Source of the DNA: Marivivens sp.
GTDB taxonomy: Bacteria > Pseudomonadota > Alphaproteobacteria > Rhodobacterales > Rhodobacteraceae
Length of the DNA: 64,000 nt
Reading direction: 5' to 3'
NCBI GenBank assembly: GCA_024642115.1
Contig: JAHEBU010000002.1
Span: 1-64,000, forward strand
The notes beneath the pieces were generated by a model. That model searched no databases. It had not been told where the DNA came from and saw only the letters and a program-made list of their open reading frames with translations. The position numbers and the translations under genes are program-made. Positions 9,536-20,524 of this stretch are shown one piece after another. Positions within the stretch are counted from its first letter, which is position 1. Every line of letters begins with the position of its first letter.

Positions 9536-10189
9536 ATGCCCGAAGTGATTTTCCCCGGTCCCGAAGGCCGCCTTGAAGGCCGCTACCATCCGCAAAAGGA
9601 CCGCGACGCCCCCATCGCCATCGTGCTGCATCCGCACCCGCAATTCGGCGGGACGATGAACCACAAGGTGGTCTACAACCTGCACTATGCGTTCTATGAA
9701 ATGGGCTTTACCGTCCTGCGGTTCAACTTCCGCGGCGTGGGGCGCAGCCAGGGCGAATACGATCAGGGTGTGGGCGAACTCAGCGATGCCGCCTCGGCGC
9801 TGGACTACCTGCAATCCATGAACACAAATGCCAAGCATTGCTGGGTCGCCGGATTTTCATTTGGCGCATGGATCGGCATGCAATTGCTCATGCGCAGGCC
9901 GGAAATCACCGGGTTCATCTCGGTCGCCCCGCCCGCCAACATGTATGACTTCAGTTTCCTTGCCCCCTGCCCCGCGTCAGGTCTGATCATCAACGGATCG
10001 GCCGACCGGGTTGCTCCGCCCCCCGATACGGTCAGCCTTGTGAACAAGCTGCACGAACAAAAGGGCATAAAGATCACCCACACCGTCGTCGAAGGTGCCG
10101 GCCATTTCTTTGAAGAGCCGCACATGGACACCCTTATCACCACGACCAAGGACTATGTCCGCCGTCGCCTGACCGAGACATCCCGCTGA
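9536..10189 (+). CDS. Alpha/beta hydrolase (small serine hydrolase)
   Basis: A 217-aa cytosolic alpha/beta hydrolase. It has an HPHP oxyanion-type stretch at residues 32-35, FRGVGRSQG at about 65-73, the nucleophile elbow GFSFG with S108, and a late histidine in EGAGHFFEE near residue 195, with an aspartate in the NGSADRVAPP stretch. Such proteins occur widely in Alphaproteobacteria and their substrates are generally unknown. It diverges from iscR, and its stop overlaps the next start (TGATG). The iron-type palindrome lies between the two genes. Confidence 0.85.
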   Translation: MPEVIFPGPEGRLEGRYHPQKDRDAPIAIVLHPHPQFGGTMNHKVVYNLHYAFYEMGFTVLRFNFRGVGRSQGEYDQGVGELSDAASALDYLQSMNTNAKHCWVAGFSFGAWIGMQLLMRRPEITGFISVAPPANMYDFSFLAPCPASGLIINGSADRVAPPPDTVSLVNKLHEQKGIKITHTVVEGAGHFFEEPHMDTLITTTKDYVRRRLTETSR

Positions 10190-10482
10190 TGAGCGTCGTT
10201 GAAGATCTGGCCGACGCGCTGGCCAAGGACACCATCCATGCCGCCGAAGAACTGGGCGATCCGACCTTGATCGACAAGGTGTCCAAGATGCTGGGCGACA
10301 CCTCGACCACGACGCAAGAGGCGTATCTGACTGCCGTCCGCGTCCGTCTGGCCGAGGCCCGCGCCCGAAAATTCATCGTCGCCGAAATGGCCAAGGGTCC
10401 CAAGAACCCCGGCGGCGAAAAGATCGACCTGTCCAGCCGCAAAATCATGAACGCCACAGAAGAAAATCCCGGCGGACATTGA
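10189..10482 (+). CDS. Conserved hypothetical small protein (97 aa)
   Basis: I do not recognise a named domain. The product is acidic at the N-terminus and mostly helical in character (SVVEDLADALAKDTIHAAEELG), with a basic C-terminal half containing RARKFIVAEMAKGPKNPGG. It has no cysteine, membrane segment or signal peptide. Its start overlaps the hydrolase stop, and the next gene begins 4 nt after its end, so it belongs to a four-gene plus-strand chain. Codon use matches the neighbours, which supports a real gene. Confidence 0.75.
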   Translation: MSVVEDLADALAKDTIHAAEELGDPTLIDKVSKMLGDTSTTTQEAYLTAVRVRLAEARARKFIVAEMAKGPKNPGGEKIDLSSRKIMNATEENPGGH

Positions 10483-10486
10483 CGCG

Positions 10487-11068
10487 ATGGATCGGATCGC
10501 CGCGCAGTTCGCCTTTCTCAACGAGGCTGACCGCCTGAAATCGGTCCTGCGCGGCACTACGCTCAACGACGGGTCACGGCGGGAAAACAGCGCCGAACAC
10601 AGTTGGCACATCATGCTCTATGCCTCCGTGATGGCCGAACACGCGATCAAGCCCGTCAACCTTGATCGGGTGATCCGGATGCTGCTCTTGCACGATCTGG
10701 TCGAGATCGACGCGGGCGACAACCCGATCCACGGAGATCACGATCCCGTCGAACAGGACCGGATCGAAAAACTGGCGGCCGACCGCATCTTTGGCCTGCT
10801 GCCCGCCGATCAGGCCACAGCTTTTCGCGCGCTCTGGGATGAATTCGAGGCGGCCGAAACGGACGATGCCATCTTTGCCAAATCCATCGACCGGGTGCAG
10901 CCCGTCATGTCGAACCTTGAATCCGGTGGCGGCACCTGGCCACAGTATAACGTCACCCCGGACAAGCTGGAAACCCGGGTCGGGTCCAAGGTCCGGCGTG
11001 GAGCTCCCGCCCTTTGGGCCGCGCTCAAGTCCCGGATCGACACCTGGTTCGCGGATCATGCCGCATGA
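10487..11068 (+). CDS. HD-domain phosphohydrolase (YfbR/HDDC2-like 5'-nucleotidase)
   Basis: A 193-aa metal-dependent HD-superfamily enzyme. Metal-binding positions are visible as H38 in NSAEHSWH, H69-D70 in LLLHDLVEID and a later aspartate in SIDRVQP. The arrangement matches the family that includes the deoxynucleotidase YfbR and human HDDC2, so a 5'-nucleotidase role in nucleotide pool control is likely but substrate preference cannot be read here. It overlaps the following methyltransferase-like gene by 4 nt. Confidence 0.85.
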   Translation: MDRIAAQFAFLNEADRLKSVLRGTTLNDGSRRENSAEHSWHIMLYASVMAEHAIKPVNLDRVIRMLLLHDLVEIDAGDNPIHGDHDPVEQDRIEKLAADRIFGLLPADQATAFRALWDEFEAAETDDAIFAKSIDRVQPVMSNLESGGGTWPQYNVTPDKLETRVGSKVRRGAPALWAALKSRIDTWFADHAA

Positions 11069-11874
11069 GCCGCTCTTCCGGCCTGAGCGCCCACGTCGCC
11101 GCCGAAGTGTCGCGGCTGATCGGTGACAGCCCCGATGCGACGGATCTGAACCGCGCCTTGCGGTTTCTGGCGAAATGGCGGGCGAAACTGGTCGATAGAA
11201 CGATCATCGCCCGCACCGGGACCATCGTTCAGAGCGGCCCTTTCAGGGGCATGGATTATGCGGTCACTGCAACCGAAGGCGGTCATGCGCCGCGGCTTCT
11301 GGGCTGCTACGAGGCCTCGCTTGCCCCGGTGATCGAGGCGATTATCGACAGCAAACCCGCCCTCTTGATCGACGTGGGCTGTGCCGAGGGGTACTACGCC
11401 GTCGGCATGTCCCTGCGGATGCCCGACAGCACGATCTGGGCCCGCGACGACAACCCCAAGGCGCAGGCCGTCTGCGCAACTCTGGCTGCGGCGAATGGGG
11501 TGGCTGACCGGGTCAGGATCGGCGGTCTGCTGACCCACGCTGACCTCGCGGTCTGCGCCGAACAACCCACAGCCATCATCTGCGATATCGAAGGGGCCGA
11601 GGAGCAGTTGCTGGACCCGGTCGCAGCCGCCGGCCTGCAACACGCCGACATTTTGGTCGAGGTTCACGAAGGGATGCGGCCGGGCCTTGTCGACCGTCTG
11701 ATCGCCCGCTTTGCGGCGTCGCACCGGATCACCCAGATCGACCGGCACATCGACAGCGCCAGCCTTCCGGACTGGATGCATGAGCTGTCCGATCTGGACA
11801 GGCTGATCGCGCTGTGGGAATGGCGGTCAAGCCCCACGCCGTGGCTTTGGATGGAGGCCATGATCCGCATCTGA
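11065..11874 (+). CDS. Class I SAM-dependent methyltransferase-like protein
   Basis: A 269-aa protein with a glycine-rich SAM motif LLIDVGCAEGYYAVG near residues 93-107 and an acidic strand at IICDIEGAEEQLL, arranged as in class I methyltransferases. The N-terminal 70 residues form a helical extension and the C-terminus is Trp-rich (LWEWRSSPTPWLWMEAM). ATG at 11065 is chosen because it overlaps the HD-gene stop as ATGA; a longer reading from 11014 would overlap that gene too far. The substrate is unknown. Confidence 0.75.
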   Translation: MSRSSGLSAHVAAEVSRLIGDSPDATDLNRALRFLAKWRAKLVDRTIIARTGTIVQSGPFRGMDYAVTATEGGHAPRLLGCYEASLAPVIEAIIDSKPALLIDVGCAEGYYAVGMSLRMPDSTIWARDDNPKAQAVCATLAAANGVADRVRIGGLLTHADLAVCAEQPTAIICDIEGAEEQLLDPVAAAGLQHADILVEVHEGMRPGLVDRLIARFAASHRITQIDRHIDSASLPDWMHELSDLDRLIALWEWRSSPTPWLWMEAMIRI

Positions 11875-11879
11875 TATTC

Positions 11880-11895
11880 GTATACAATTGCATAC
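11880..11895. promoter_or_regulatory. Near-perfect palindrome GTATACAATTGCATAC upstream of icd
   Basis: A 16-nt inverted repeat with one mismatched pair, centred on CAATTG, 67 nt upstream of the icd start. Its TATAC/GCATAC arms resemble sites bound by GntR-family regulators. It could equally be part of the promoter or a chance AT-rich palindrome, as no regulator gene is adjacent. Confidence 0.35.
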
Positions 11896-11961
11896 ACCAC
11901 TTTCCCCCTGCGCCGAATTGCGCTATGGGGACACCAAAATTGACCACATCTGGAGGGGCAT

Positions 11962-13170
11962 ATGTCCAAGATCAAAGTCGCCAACCCCGTCGTCGAACTC
12001 GACGGCGATGAAATGACCCGGATCATCTGGGACTTCATCAAGAAGAAACTGATCCTGCCCTACCTGGACGTGGACCTGAAATACTACGATCTGGGCATCG
12101 AAGAGCGGGACCGCACCGACGACCAGATCACCATCGACGCCGCCAATGCGATCAAGCAATACGGCGTGGGCGTCAAATGCGCCACCATCACCCCCGACGA
12201 ACAGCGGGTCGAGGAATTCGGCCTCAAACAGATGTGGCGCAGCCCCAACGGTACCATCCGCAACATCCTGGGCGGCGTGATTTTCCGCGAACCGATCATT
12301 TGCAAGAATGTGCCGCGTCTGGTCCCCGGCTGGACCAAGCCCATCGTCGTCGGCCGCCACGCCTATGGCGACCAGTATCGCGCCACCGATTTCCGCTTTT
12401 CCGGTGCTGGCACCCTGTCGATGAAATTCGTGGGCGAAGACGGTACCGTGATCGAACGCGAAGTGTTCAAGGCCCCGGATTCGGGCGTGTTCATGGGCAT
12501 GTACAACCTGGACGAGTCGATCACCGACTTTGCCCGCGCGTCCATGAACTATGGTCTGGTCAAGGGCTGGCCGGTCTATCTGTCCACCAAGAACACGATC
12601 CTCAAGGCCTACGACGGCCGGTTCAAGGACATCTTCCAACAGGTGTTCGACGCCGAATTTGCCGACAAATTCAAGGCCGCCGGGATCACCTACGAACACC
12701 GGCTGATTGACGACATGGTGGCCTCGGCCCTGAAATGGTCGGGCGGCTATGTTTGGGCCTGCAAGAACTACGATGGCGACGTGCAGTCGGACACTGTGGC
12801 ACAGGGCTTTGGTTCGCTGGGTCTGATGACGTCGGTCCTGATGACCCCCGATGGCAAGACGGTCGAGGCCGAGGCGGCGCACGGCACCGTCACCCGCCAC
12901 TACCGGCAGCATCAAAAGGGTCAGGCGACATCGACCAACTCGATCGCGTCGATCTATGCGTGGTCCGGCGGGCTCAAGCATCGGGCGAAACTGGACGACA
13001 ACGCCGAGCTGCTGAAATTCGCAGACACGCTGGAAAAGGTCACCGTGCAGACGGTCGAGGACGGGTTCATGACCAAGGACCTCGCCCTCTTGGTTGGCCC
13101 GGATCAGAAATGGCTGACCACGATGGGCTACCTCGAAAAGGTGGACGAATACCTCAACAAGGCGATGTAA
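11962..13170 (+). CDS. icd: NADP-dependent isocitrate dehydrogenase
   Basis: A TCA-cycle enzyme that converts isocitrate to 2-oxoglutarate and CO2 with NADP+. The 402-aa length and sequence match the homodimeric eukaryote-like class II enzymes usual in Alphaproteobacteria rather than E. coli Icd. Substrate-binding blocks include SPNGTIRN near residues 94-101, [11 protein letters not shown], the catalytic Lys/Asp regions and the cofactor segment [17 protein letters not shown]. It is monocistronic: a palindrome precedes it, GGAGG precedes the ATG at 11962, and a strong terminator follows. Confidence 0.97.
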   Translation: MSKIKVANPVVELDGDEMTRIIWDFIKKKLILPYLDVDLKYYDLGIEERDRTDDQITIDAANAIKQYGVGVKCATITPDEQRVEEFGLKQMWRSPNGTIRNILGGVIFREPIICKNVPRLVPGWTKPIVVGRHAYGDQYRATDFRFSGAGTLSMKFVGEDGTVIEREVFKAPDSGVFMGMYNLDESITDFARASMNYGLVKGWPVYLSTKNTILKAYDGRFKDIFQQVFDAEFADKFKAAGITYEHRLIDDMVASALKWSGGYVWACKNYDGDVQSDTVAQGFGSLGLMTSVLMTPDGKTVEAEAAHGTVTRHYRQHQKGQATSTNSIASIYAWSGGLKHRAKLDDNAELLKFADTLEKVTVQTVEDGFMTKDLALLVGPDQKWLTTMGYLEKVDEYLNKAM

Positions 13171-13193
13171 CCCATCGCGGACAACAACGCAGG

Positions 13194-13220
13194 GGTCGGC
13201 CGGAACGGCCGGCCCTTTTT
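13194..13220 (+). terminator. Rho-independent terminator of icd
   Basis: GGTCGGCCG (13194-13202) pairs with CGGCCGGCC (13206-13214) through one G-T wobble around a GAA loop, followed by CTTTTT. It lies 24 nt after the icd stop. Confidence 0.9.
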
Positions 13221-13265
13221 CCTGTCTGAGGATCGGGCTAGACACTCCCCAAAGGAGGCCGTGCC

Positions 13266-13607
13266 ATGACCCAGTCCTATCTCTACCTCGTGTTTGCCAT
13301 CATCGCCGAAACCATCGGCACGACTGCCTTGCAGGCCAGTCAGCAGTTTACACGGTTGGGGCCAGTCATCGTGGTAGCGGTGGCCTACGCAATCTCGTTT
13401 TACCTGATGTCGCTGGCGCTGCGGACAATGCCGGTGGGGATTGTCTATGCGATCTGGTCGGGGCTCGGCATGTTGATGATTGCCGGGATCGGCTATCTGA
13501 TATTTGGCCAGAAACTTGATCTTGCCGCCGTGCTGGGCATAGGGCTGATCCTTGCGGGCATCGTGGTCATCCATGTCTTTTCGGCCACGGGTGTCCCCGG
13601 CCACTGA
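13266..13607 (+). CDS. Small multidrug resistance (SMR/EmrE-like) transporter
   Basis: A 113-aa inner-membrane protein with four predicted helices (about residues 3-22, 30-50, 58-80 and 86-106). The conserved glutamate in the first helix is present in FAIIAETIGTTAL, as is the third-helix YAIWSGLGM motif. SMR proteins dimerise and export cationic toxic compounds or guanidinium in exchange for protons; the substrate here is unknown. AAAGGAGG precedes the start, and the gene stands alone between the icd terminator and typA. Confidence 0.93.
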   Translation: MTQSYLYLVFAIIAETIGTTALQASQQFTRLGPVIVVAVAYAISFYLMSLALRTMPVGIVYAIWSGLGMLMIAGIGYLIFGQKLDLAAVLGIGLILAGIVVIHVFSATGVPGH

Positions 13608-13691
13608 CGCGGCGGCGCGCGGTCCATTCTGGGGCTGGCTATTTCTGCGATTGCACGGTATGGCCCGCGCAATCCCTGAAAGGCTGAACCT

Positions 13692-15509
13692 ATGGACATC
13701 CGCAATATTGCGATCATCGCACACGTTGACCACGGCAAGACGACGCTGGTGGACGAACTTCTCAAGCAGTCGGGCGTCTACCGGGCGAACGAGGCCGTGA
13801 CCGAACGGGCGATGGACAGCAATGACATCGAACGCGAGCGGGGCATCACGATCCTTGCCAAATGCACGTCCGTGGAACATTCCGGCGTCCGCATCAACAT
13901 CGTCGATACCCCCGGCCACGCCGATTTCGGTGGCGAAGTTGAACGGATTCTGTCGATGGTCGACGGGGTTGTGCTGCTGGTGGACGCCGCCGAAGGGCCG
14001 ATGCCGCAGACCAAATTCGTGACGTCCAAGGCGCTGGCGCTGGGCCTGCGCCCCATCGTGGTCCTCAACAAGGTGGACAAGCACGATGCCGAGCCTGACA
14101 GGGCGCTGGACGAATGTTTCGACCTGTTCGCCAATCTCGGCGCTGACGACGATCAGCTTGATTTCCCGCACATGTATGCCTCGGGCCGCGCTGGCTGGGC
14201 CGATATGGAGCTGGACGGGCCGCGCAAGGACCTCGAAGCGCTGTTCACGCTGATCATCAAACATGTGCCTGCGCCAAAGCAGATCGCCGACCGCGAAAAA
14301 CCGTTCACGATGTTGGCGACCACCCTGTCGGCCGACCCCTTTATCGGGCGCATCTTGACCGGCCGGGTGGAAACCGGCACGTTGCGGGCAGGTGAAACCG
14401 TCAAGGCGCTGTCGCGGACCGGGGAAAAGCTGGAACAGTTCCGCGTGTCCAAGATCCTCGCCTTCCGTGGACTCAGCCAATCGGCCATCGACGTGGCCGA
14501 GGCCGGCGATATCGTGACGTTGGCGGGTATGTCCAAGGCGACGGTCGCCGACACGATCTGCGACCTGTCCATCGACACCGCCCTGCCCGCCCAACCCATC
14601 GACCCGCCAACCATCACCGTGACATTTGGCATCAACGATTCGCCGCTGGCGGGCCGGGATGGGAAAAAGGTCCAATCCCGCGTCATCCGCGATCGCCTGC
14701 TGCGCGAGGCCGAGGTTAATGTGGCGATCAAGGTGCAGGACACCCCCGGCGGCGATGCCTTTGAGGTGTCGGGCAGAGGCGAACTTCAGATGGGCGTGCT
14801 GATCGAAAACATGCGTCGCGAGGGGTTCGAGCTGTCGATTTCCCGTCCTCAGGTGATTTACAAAACCGTGGACGGCGTGCGGATGGAGCCCATCGAAGAG
14901 GCCACCATCGACGTCGATGACGAATACACTGGCGCCGTGGTGGAAAAGCTGACCGGCCCCCGCAAGGGCGAACTGGTCGAGATGAAGCCCGCAGGCGTGG
15001 GCAAGACGCGGATCATCGCCCACATCCCGTCCCGCGGGCTGATCGGCTATCACGGTGAATTCCTGACCGACACGCGTGGATCGGGCGTTCTGAACCGGCT
15101 GTTCCACGGGTGGGCCCCCTACAAGGGTCCGATCCAGGGTCGTCGTCAGGGCGTTCTGATCTCGATGGAAAACGGCACCTCGGTCGCCTATGCGCTCTGG
15201 AAGCTCGAGGATCGCGGCAAGTTCTTTATCGGCGCCCAAGAGGCAGTCTATACCGGCATGATCATCGGCGAACACAGCCGCGACAACGATCTGGAAGTGA
15301 ACCCGCTCAAGGGCAAGCAACTGACCAACATCCGCGCCTCGGGCACGGACGAGGCGGTGCGCCTGACCACGCCCGTCACCATGTCTCTGGAACAGGCGAT
15401 TGCCTATATCGACGATGACGAGTTGGTCGAGGTCACCCCCAACGCGATCCGCTTGCGTAAACGCTTCCTCGACCCGATCGAGCGCAAACGGCAGTCCAAG
15501 GCTAGCTGA
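13692..15509 (+). CDS. typA: Ribosome-associated GTPase TypA/BipA
   Basis: A translational GTPase related to EF-G that acts on the ribosome and in 50S assembly, important in cold and stress growth. The 605-aa protein shows G1 [10 protein letters not shown] at residues 10-19, the switch region RERGITI, G3 DTPGHADF and G4 NKVD, followed by EF-G-like beta-barrel domains and a BipA-specific C-terminal domain with [16 protein letters not shown]. It is followed by a clear terminator and appears monocistronic. Confidence 0.97.
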   Translation: MDIRNIAIIAHVDHGKTTLVDELLKQSGVYRANEAVTERAMDSNDIERERGITILAKCTSVEHSGVRINIVDTPGHADFGGEVERILSMVDGVVLLVDAAEGPMPQTKFVTSKALALGLRPIVVLNKVDKHDAEPDRALDECFDLFANLGADDDQLDFPHMYASGRAGWADMELDGPRKDLEALFTLIIKHVPAPKQIADREKPFTMLATTLSADPFIGRILTGRVETGTLRAGETVKALSRTGEKLEQFRVSKILAFRGLSQSAIDVAEAGDIVTLAGMSKATVADTICDLSIDTALPAQPIDPPTITVTFGINDSPLAGRDGKKVQSRVIRDRLLREAEVNVAIKVQDTPGGDAFEVSGRGELQMGVLIENMRREGFELSISRPQVIYKTVDGVRMEPIEEATIDVDDEYTGAVVEKLTGPRKGELVEMKPAGVGKTRIIAHIPSRGLIGYHGEFLTDTRGSGVLNRLFHGWAPYKGPIQGRRQGVLISMENGTSVAYALWKLEDRGKFFIGAQEAVYTGMIIGEHSRDNDLEVNPLKGKQLTNIRASGTDEAVRLTTPVTMSLEQAIAYIDDDELVEVTPNAIRLRKRFLDPIERKRQSKAS

Positions 15510-15530
15510 TCCAGTTTTGATTTTGCGGAA

Positions 15531-15560
15531 ACGGGCCCTTTGGGGCCCGTTGCTGTTTTT
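15531..15560 (+). terminator. Rho-independent terminator of typA
   Basis: ACGGGCCC (15531-15538) pairs with GGGCCCGT (15543-15550) around TTTG, with a T-run ending at 15560. It begins 22 nt after the typA stop. Confidence 0.92.
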
Positions 15561-15626
15561 GGTAGTTTGTCATTTGGCGGCCATGTGAACCGCCGATCAC
15601 GCCGCGTTCCCAGTTGTGCCTGCGGA

Positions 15627-15660
15627 GCCTCCGGCGGGAGTTGTTATGGCAAGGTGAACG
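15627..15660 (+). repeat. Intergenic repeat copy B, abutting the MOSC stop codon
   Basis: Identical over 34 nt to the reverse complement of 8794-8827 (copy A). It ends at the base before the MOSC stop (15661), so here the AAGGTGAACG end points into the 3' end of a convergent gene instead of serving a start codon. That opposite placement argues that the element is a mobile-like or terminator-type repeat rather than a fixed ribosome-binding site. Confidence 0.75.
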
Positions 15661-16116
15661 TCAGGCCATGTGCGCGTGAACGCTGTCACTCAGCGTGATG
15701 ACGCCGGGCGTCAGGACCGAAGCATAGTAGCCGCCGTGCCCACGCACGGCAGAGTAGCCGCCAAAGCCGAGGATTTCCTCCATCCGTGAACAGGGCGGAC
15801 AAGCCCCTTCTATGGTGAGGACCATGGTGCCCAATTGCACCTTCCCCAGCCGAAGTGCGGCGAGGTTGATACCAGAGACTAGAATTGTGCGCCGCAACTC
15901 CTCGGGCGCGATCAGGTCGCGGCCCAGAAGTGCCGAAATCACCGGCAAATGTTCTGACTGGATCAGGGTGACAGCCCGTTTGCCCTGCCGCCCGTGATCG
16001 CCTGTCAGTCCGTCGTGCGTCATCTCCGCTTGCCTCACGGCCGTCATGGCCGCCCGGTGCGCGGGGCGCAGCCCGATCCAATCCACACGCCCCACTCGTG
16101 CATGGCGGGCCATCAT
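15661..16116 (-). CDS. MOSC-domain protein
   Basis: A 151-aa protein of the MOSC (Mo-cofactor sulfurase C-terminal) family, small cytosolic proteins linked to sulfur or molybdenum cofactor transfer and to N-hydroxylated purine detoxification (YiiM-like). Family signs are the R-P-A-H start (GLRPAHRAAM), a central EELRRTILVSGINL block typical of MOSC domains, and the conserved cysteine region EGACPPCSRMEEIL. It lies 14 nt after the DUF1330 gene on the same strand. An alternative start two residues downstream is possible. Confidence 0.85.
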   Translation of the reverse strand: MMARHARVGRVDWIGLRPAHRAAMTAVRQAEMTHDGLTGDHGRQGKRAVTLIQSEHLPVISALLGRDLIAPEELRRTILVSGINLAALRLGKVQLGTMVLTIEGACPPCSRMEEILGFGGYSAVRGHGGYYASVLTPGVITLSDSVHAHMA

Positions 16117-16130
16117 CTGGGCGAGCGGAG

Positions 16131-16418
16131 TCAGAGTTCCTCGACGATCACCAGATCGCGCTCAGACGCTCCCCGGGCAAAGCCAAGTGCCTCTTGGTAG
16201 GCGGGCGAGTTGTAGCAGTCGTGCGCCGCCGCCAAGCTGGGAAAGCGGGCGACCACGTTGCGGGCGCGGTCGTTGCCTTCGAGTTGTTCATAGGACCCGC
16301 CGCGGGCGAGAAACACGCCCCCATGCGCGGCGATGGCCGGCCCCGCCCGTTTGGCATACTCACCATAAGCAACGTCATCCAGAACCTTGACATGGGCAAT
16401 CCAGAGCGCGGTTTTCAT
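16131..16418 (-). CDS. DUF1330-family protein
   Basis: A 95-aa dimeric alpha/beta barrel-type protein of the DUF1330 family. It shows the typical [21 protein letters not shown] opening, the central [24 protein letters not shown] block and a final IVEEL. The biochemical role of the family is unknown. Its ATG overlaps the alaS stop by 4 nt (ATGA), so it is probably translated from the alaS transcript. Confidence 0.9.
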   Translation of the reverse strand: MKTALWIAHVKVLDDVAYGEYAKRAGPAIAAHGGVFLARGGSYEQLEGNDRARNVVARFPSLAAAHDCYNSPAYQEALGFARGASERDLVIVEEL

Positions 16419-19081
16419 TTGGATCCTCCGATCACAATTTCGGCGGCGGCAATAGCAGCAGCCGCATTTTCAGCCGAGGCACCGCCGCCCTGCGCCATGT
16501 CGGGGCGACCACCGCCGCCTTTGCCGCCCAGTTCAGCCACGGCGGCGCGCAACAAATCGACCGCAGACAGGCGACCAATGAGGTCGGTCGTGACACCCGC
16601 CGCGACCGCCGCTTTGCCGTCAGTGTCCGCGATCAATAGGACCGCGCCTGACCCGATCTGTGCCTTCATGGTGTCCACCAGACCAGGCAGATCCTTGCCG
16701 GTCACGCCGCTAAGCACTTGAGCTTTGAAGGCGATACCATTGATATCCTTTGGCTTGTCTTCAGATTTGGCTCCACCCGACATGGCCAGATCGCGGCGCA
16801 GTTGCGCCACTTCGTTGGCCAAGGACTTTCGTTCGTCAATGAGAGCCCGGACCCGGTCCGTCACCTCGGCCATTGGGGTCTTGAGCGCAGTGGCGACCTC
16901 GATCAGTCGCGCCTGCTGTTCGGCCAGATGGTCCAGCGCCGCCTGACCGGTCAACGCCTCGATCCGGCGGACGCCGGCGCTGCTGGCACTGTCGGACAGG
17001 GCGACAAAGGCCCCGATCTGACCTAACTGCCCCACATGCGTCCCGCCGCAAAGTTCAAGACTATAGGTCTGCCCATCTGCGCCTTTGCCCGATCCGGGTT
17101 TCAGACCCATGGATACCACGCGCACCTCGTCTCCGTACTTTTCGCCAAATAGAGCCTGCGCCCCCAGCGCCCGCGCATTATCGGGCGTCATCAGCCGGGT
17201 TTCAACCGCACTGTTCTGCCGGATCATCGCGTTCACTTCGGCCTCTACAGCCTTGAGTTCACTTGAGGAAAGCGCCTTCCCATGGGAAAAGTCGAACCGC
17301 AGCCGATCGGGCGCATTCAGCGACCCGCGCTGGGCGATGTGATCGCCCAAAGCCTCGCGAAGCGCTTCGTTGAGCAGGTGCGTGGCCGAGTGATTGGCGC
17401 GGATGGCACCGCGCCGGGCGTGATCCACCTCGAGCTTGATCCCTTGTCCCACCTTGATCGGCCCTGTTCCGCCCGTCACCTGATGAGCAATCAGACCGCC
17501 CGGCATCTTCTTGGTGTCGGTCACCCGTGCTTCGGTGTGATCCGCGCGTAGCATGCCCGCATCACCCACCTGCCCGCCGGATTCCGCATAGAACGGGGTC
17601 TGGTTCGTGACCACCCAGCCCTGTGCCCCGGTGGCCAATTCTCCGGCCTCGGCGGTACCGTTGACGATGGCCACGACCTCGCCTTCGGCATATTCGGTGT
17701 CATAGCCCAGAAACTCGGACGCGCCGACCCGTTCGGCGATGTCGTACCAGATGGCCGCATCGGCCGTAGCCCCGGTGCCAACCCAGGCTGCGCGGGCCTT
17801 GGCCTTTTGTTCGGCCATGGCGGCGTCAAATCCGTCGGTATCCACCGTCCGACCCTGTTCGCGCAGGGCATCCTGTGTCAGGTCCAGCGGAAAGCCGTAA
17901 GTGTCATAGAGCTTGAACGCCGCCGCACCCGGCAAGGCGCCGCCTTCGGGGATCCCTGCCACTTCATCGTCCAGCAGGCGCAGGCCACGGTCGAGTGTCG
18001 TCTTGAACCGGGTTTCCTCGGCCCGCAGCGTCTCCTCGATCAGCGACTTGGCGCGGCCGAGTTCAGGATATGCCGCCCCCATCTGTTTGACCAATTCAGG
18101 GACCAGACGGTGCATCACCGGGTCCTTTGCCCCCAGCATATGAGCGTGGCGCATGGCACGGCGCATGATCCGACGCAGTACATAGCCGCGCCCGTCATTA
18201 GAGGGCATCACGCCGTCCGCGATCAGGAACGAGGTCGACCGCAGATGATCAGCGATCACCCGGTGATGGATCTTGCCGGGGCCATCGGGATCGGACGACG
18301 TGGCGTTCGCCGACGCCTCGATCAACGCGCGCATCAGGTCGGTGTCATAGTTGTCGTGCTTGCCTTGCAGCAGGGCGCCAATCCGTTCCAGCCCCATGCC
18401 GGTGTCGATCGACTGCATGTCCAGCGGCTTCATCGTGCCATCCGCGAACTGTTCGTTCTGCATGAACACGTTGTTCCAGATCTCGATGAACCGGTCGCCG
18501 TCCTCGTCGGCGCTTCCGGGGGGGCCGCCCCAGATGTGGTCGCCGTGATCATAGAAAATTTCGGTGCAGGGGCCACAGGGGCCGGTCGGCCCCATCCGCC
18601 AGAAATTGTCGTCGGTGGGGATTCGGATGATCCGATCCTCGGGCAGACCCGCAACCTTTTTCCAGATCCCGGCCGCTTCGTCATCGGTGTGATAGACGGT
18701 CACCAGCAGCTTTTTGGCGTTCAGACCAAAATCCTTGGTCAGCAGCTCCCAGGCAAAGGTGATCGCCTGTTCCTTGAAATAATCGCCGAACGAAAAATTG
18801 CCGAGCATTTCAAAGAACGTATGGTGACGGGCGGTATAGCCCACATTGTCCAGATCGTTGTGCTTGCCCCCGGCGCGCACGCATTTCTGCGCCGTCGTGG
18901 CCCGCTGATAGGGGCCGCTTTCGACGCCGGTAAAGCGGTTCTTGAACTGCACCATGCCCGAATTGGTGAACATCAGGGTCGGGTCGTTGCGCGGCACCAA
19001 CGGGCTGGAGGCGACCACCTCGTGCCCGTTGCGGGCAAAGAAGTTGAGGTAGGTGGACCGGATGTCAGCAAGGCTCGTCAT
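16415..19081 (-). CDS. alaS: Alanine-tRNA ligase
   Basis: Charges tRNA-Ala and edits mischarged Ser/Gly. The 888-aa protein has the class II catalytic core at the N-terminus ([19 protein letters not shown]), the editing-site zinc ligands HSATH near residue 561 and CGGTH near residue 676, and a C-terminal oligomerisation region with a Gly-rich end. The in-frame extension upstream to 19237 is rejected because the family starts at about [15 protein letters not shown]. It is followed on the same strand by DUF1330 and MOSC genes, and recA lies upstream. Confidence 0.97.
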   Translation of the reverse strand: MTSLADIRSTYLNFFARNGHEVVASSPLVPRNDPTLMFTNSGMVQFKNRFTGVESGPYQRATTAQKCVRAGGKHNDLDNVGYTARHHTFFEMLGNFSFGDYFKEQAITFAWELLTKDFGLNAKKLLVTVYHTDDEAAGIWKKVAGLPEDRIIRIPTDDNFWRMGPTGPCGPCTEIFYDHGDHIWGGPPGSADEDGDRFIEIWNNVFMQNEQFADGTMKPLDMQSIDTGMGLERIGALLQGKHDNYDTDLMRALIEASANATSSDPDGPGKIHHRVIADHLRSTSFLIADGVMPSNDGRGYVLRRIMRRAMRHAHMLGAKDPVMHRLVPELVKQMGAAYPELGRAKSLIEETLRAEETRFKTTLDRGLRLLDDEVAGIPEGGALPGAAAFKLYDTYGFPLDLTQDALREQGRTVDTDGFDAAMAEQKAKARAAWVGTGATADAAIWYDIAERVGASEFLGYDTEYAEGEVVAIVNGTAEAGELATGAQGWVVTNQTPFYAESGGQVGDAGMLRADHTEARVTDTKKMPGGLIAHQVTGGTGPIKVGQGIKLEVDHARRGAIRANHSATHLLNEALREALGDHIAQRGSLNAPDRLRFDFSHGKALSSSELKAVEAEVNAMIRQNSAVETRLMTPDNARALGAQALFGEKYGDEVRVVSMGLKPGSGKGADGQTYSLELCGGTHVGQLGQIGAFVALSDSASSAGVRRIEALTGQAALDHLAEQQARLIEVATALKTPMAEVTDRVRALIDERKSLANEVAQLRRDLAMSGGAKSEDKPKDINGIAFKAQVLSGVTGKDLPGLVDTMKAQIGSGAVLLIADTDGKAAVAAGVTTDLIGRLSAVDLLRAAVAELGGKGGGGRPDMAQGGGASAENAAAAIAAAEIVIGGSK

Positions 19082-19255
19082 TATGGGCTTTCCAGAGTTG
19101 GGCCGGGGTAAGGCCGCCATGAAATAGTCCCCAAGCGGCGGGCGGTAAAGCGGGAAACGGAAAAAGGGGGCCGCCGTCGCTGCCCCCTTTTCCCGGATAT
19201 TCTGCGATCCGCGTCCGGATCGTGGGGCTTTGTCCAAAGCCCGTCTGCGACCGAT

Positions 19256-20332
<1,077 letters not shown>

Positions 20333-20382
20333 GATGTCCTGTCCTTATTCCACACGCCGCTCGGGGCGGCAACGTTGCGTTT

Positions 20383-20397
20383 GTTCTGCCTCTGTTC
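20383..20397 (-). promoter_or_regulatory. LexA/SOS box (GTTC-N7-GTTC) before recA
   Basis: GTTC at 20383-20386 and GTTC at 20394-20397 are separated by exactly seven bases; on the recA strand this reads GAAC-N7-GAAC. This direct-repeat form is the alphaproteobacterial LexA target described for Rhodobacter, distinct from the E. coli CTG-N10-CAG site. Position 50-65 nt upstream of the start codon suits repression. Confidence 0.8.
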
Positions 20398-20524
20398 CCA
20401 TGGTTAATGGGACCAAAAGAAGAACATTTCAAGAAAATTCTTCTGATTAACTTTGATCTGCCATTGGTTAAGGACTGGTTTACACGCTAGGTATGGCGAG
20501 GAAATCGCCCAAGGACATCCGCAA

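Noticed and set aside
13128-15320. Long minus-strand ORF across typA (730 codons)
   Set aside because: It is antisense to the well-recognised typA and its amino-acid content (rich in His, Arg, Gly, Asp) is typical of high-GC shadow frames.
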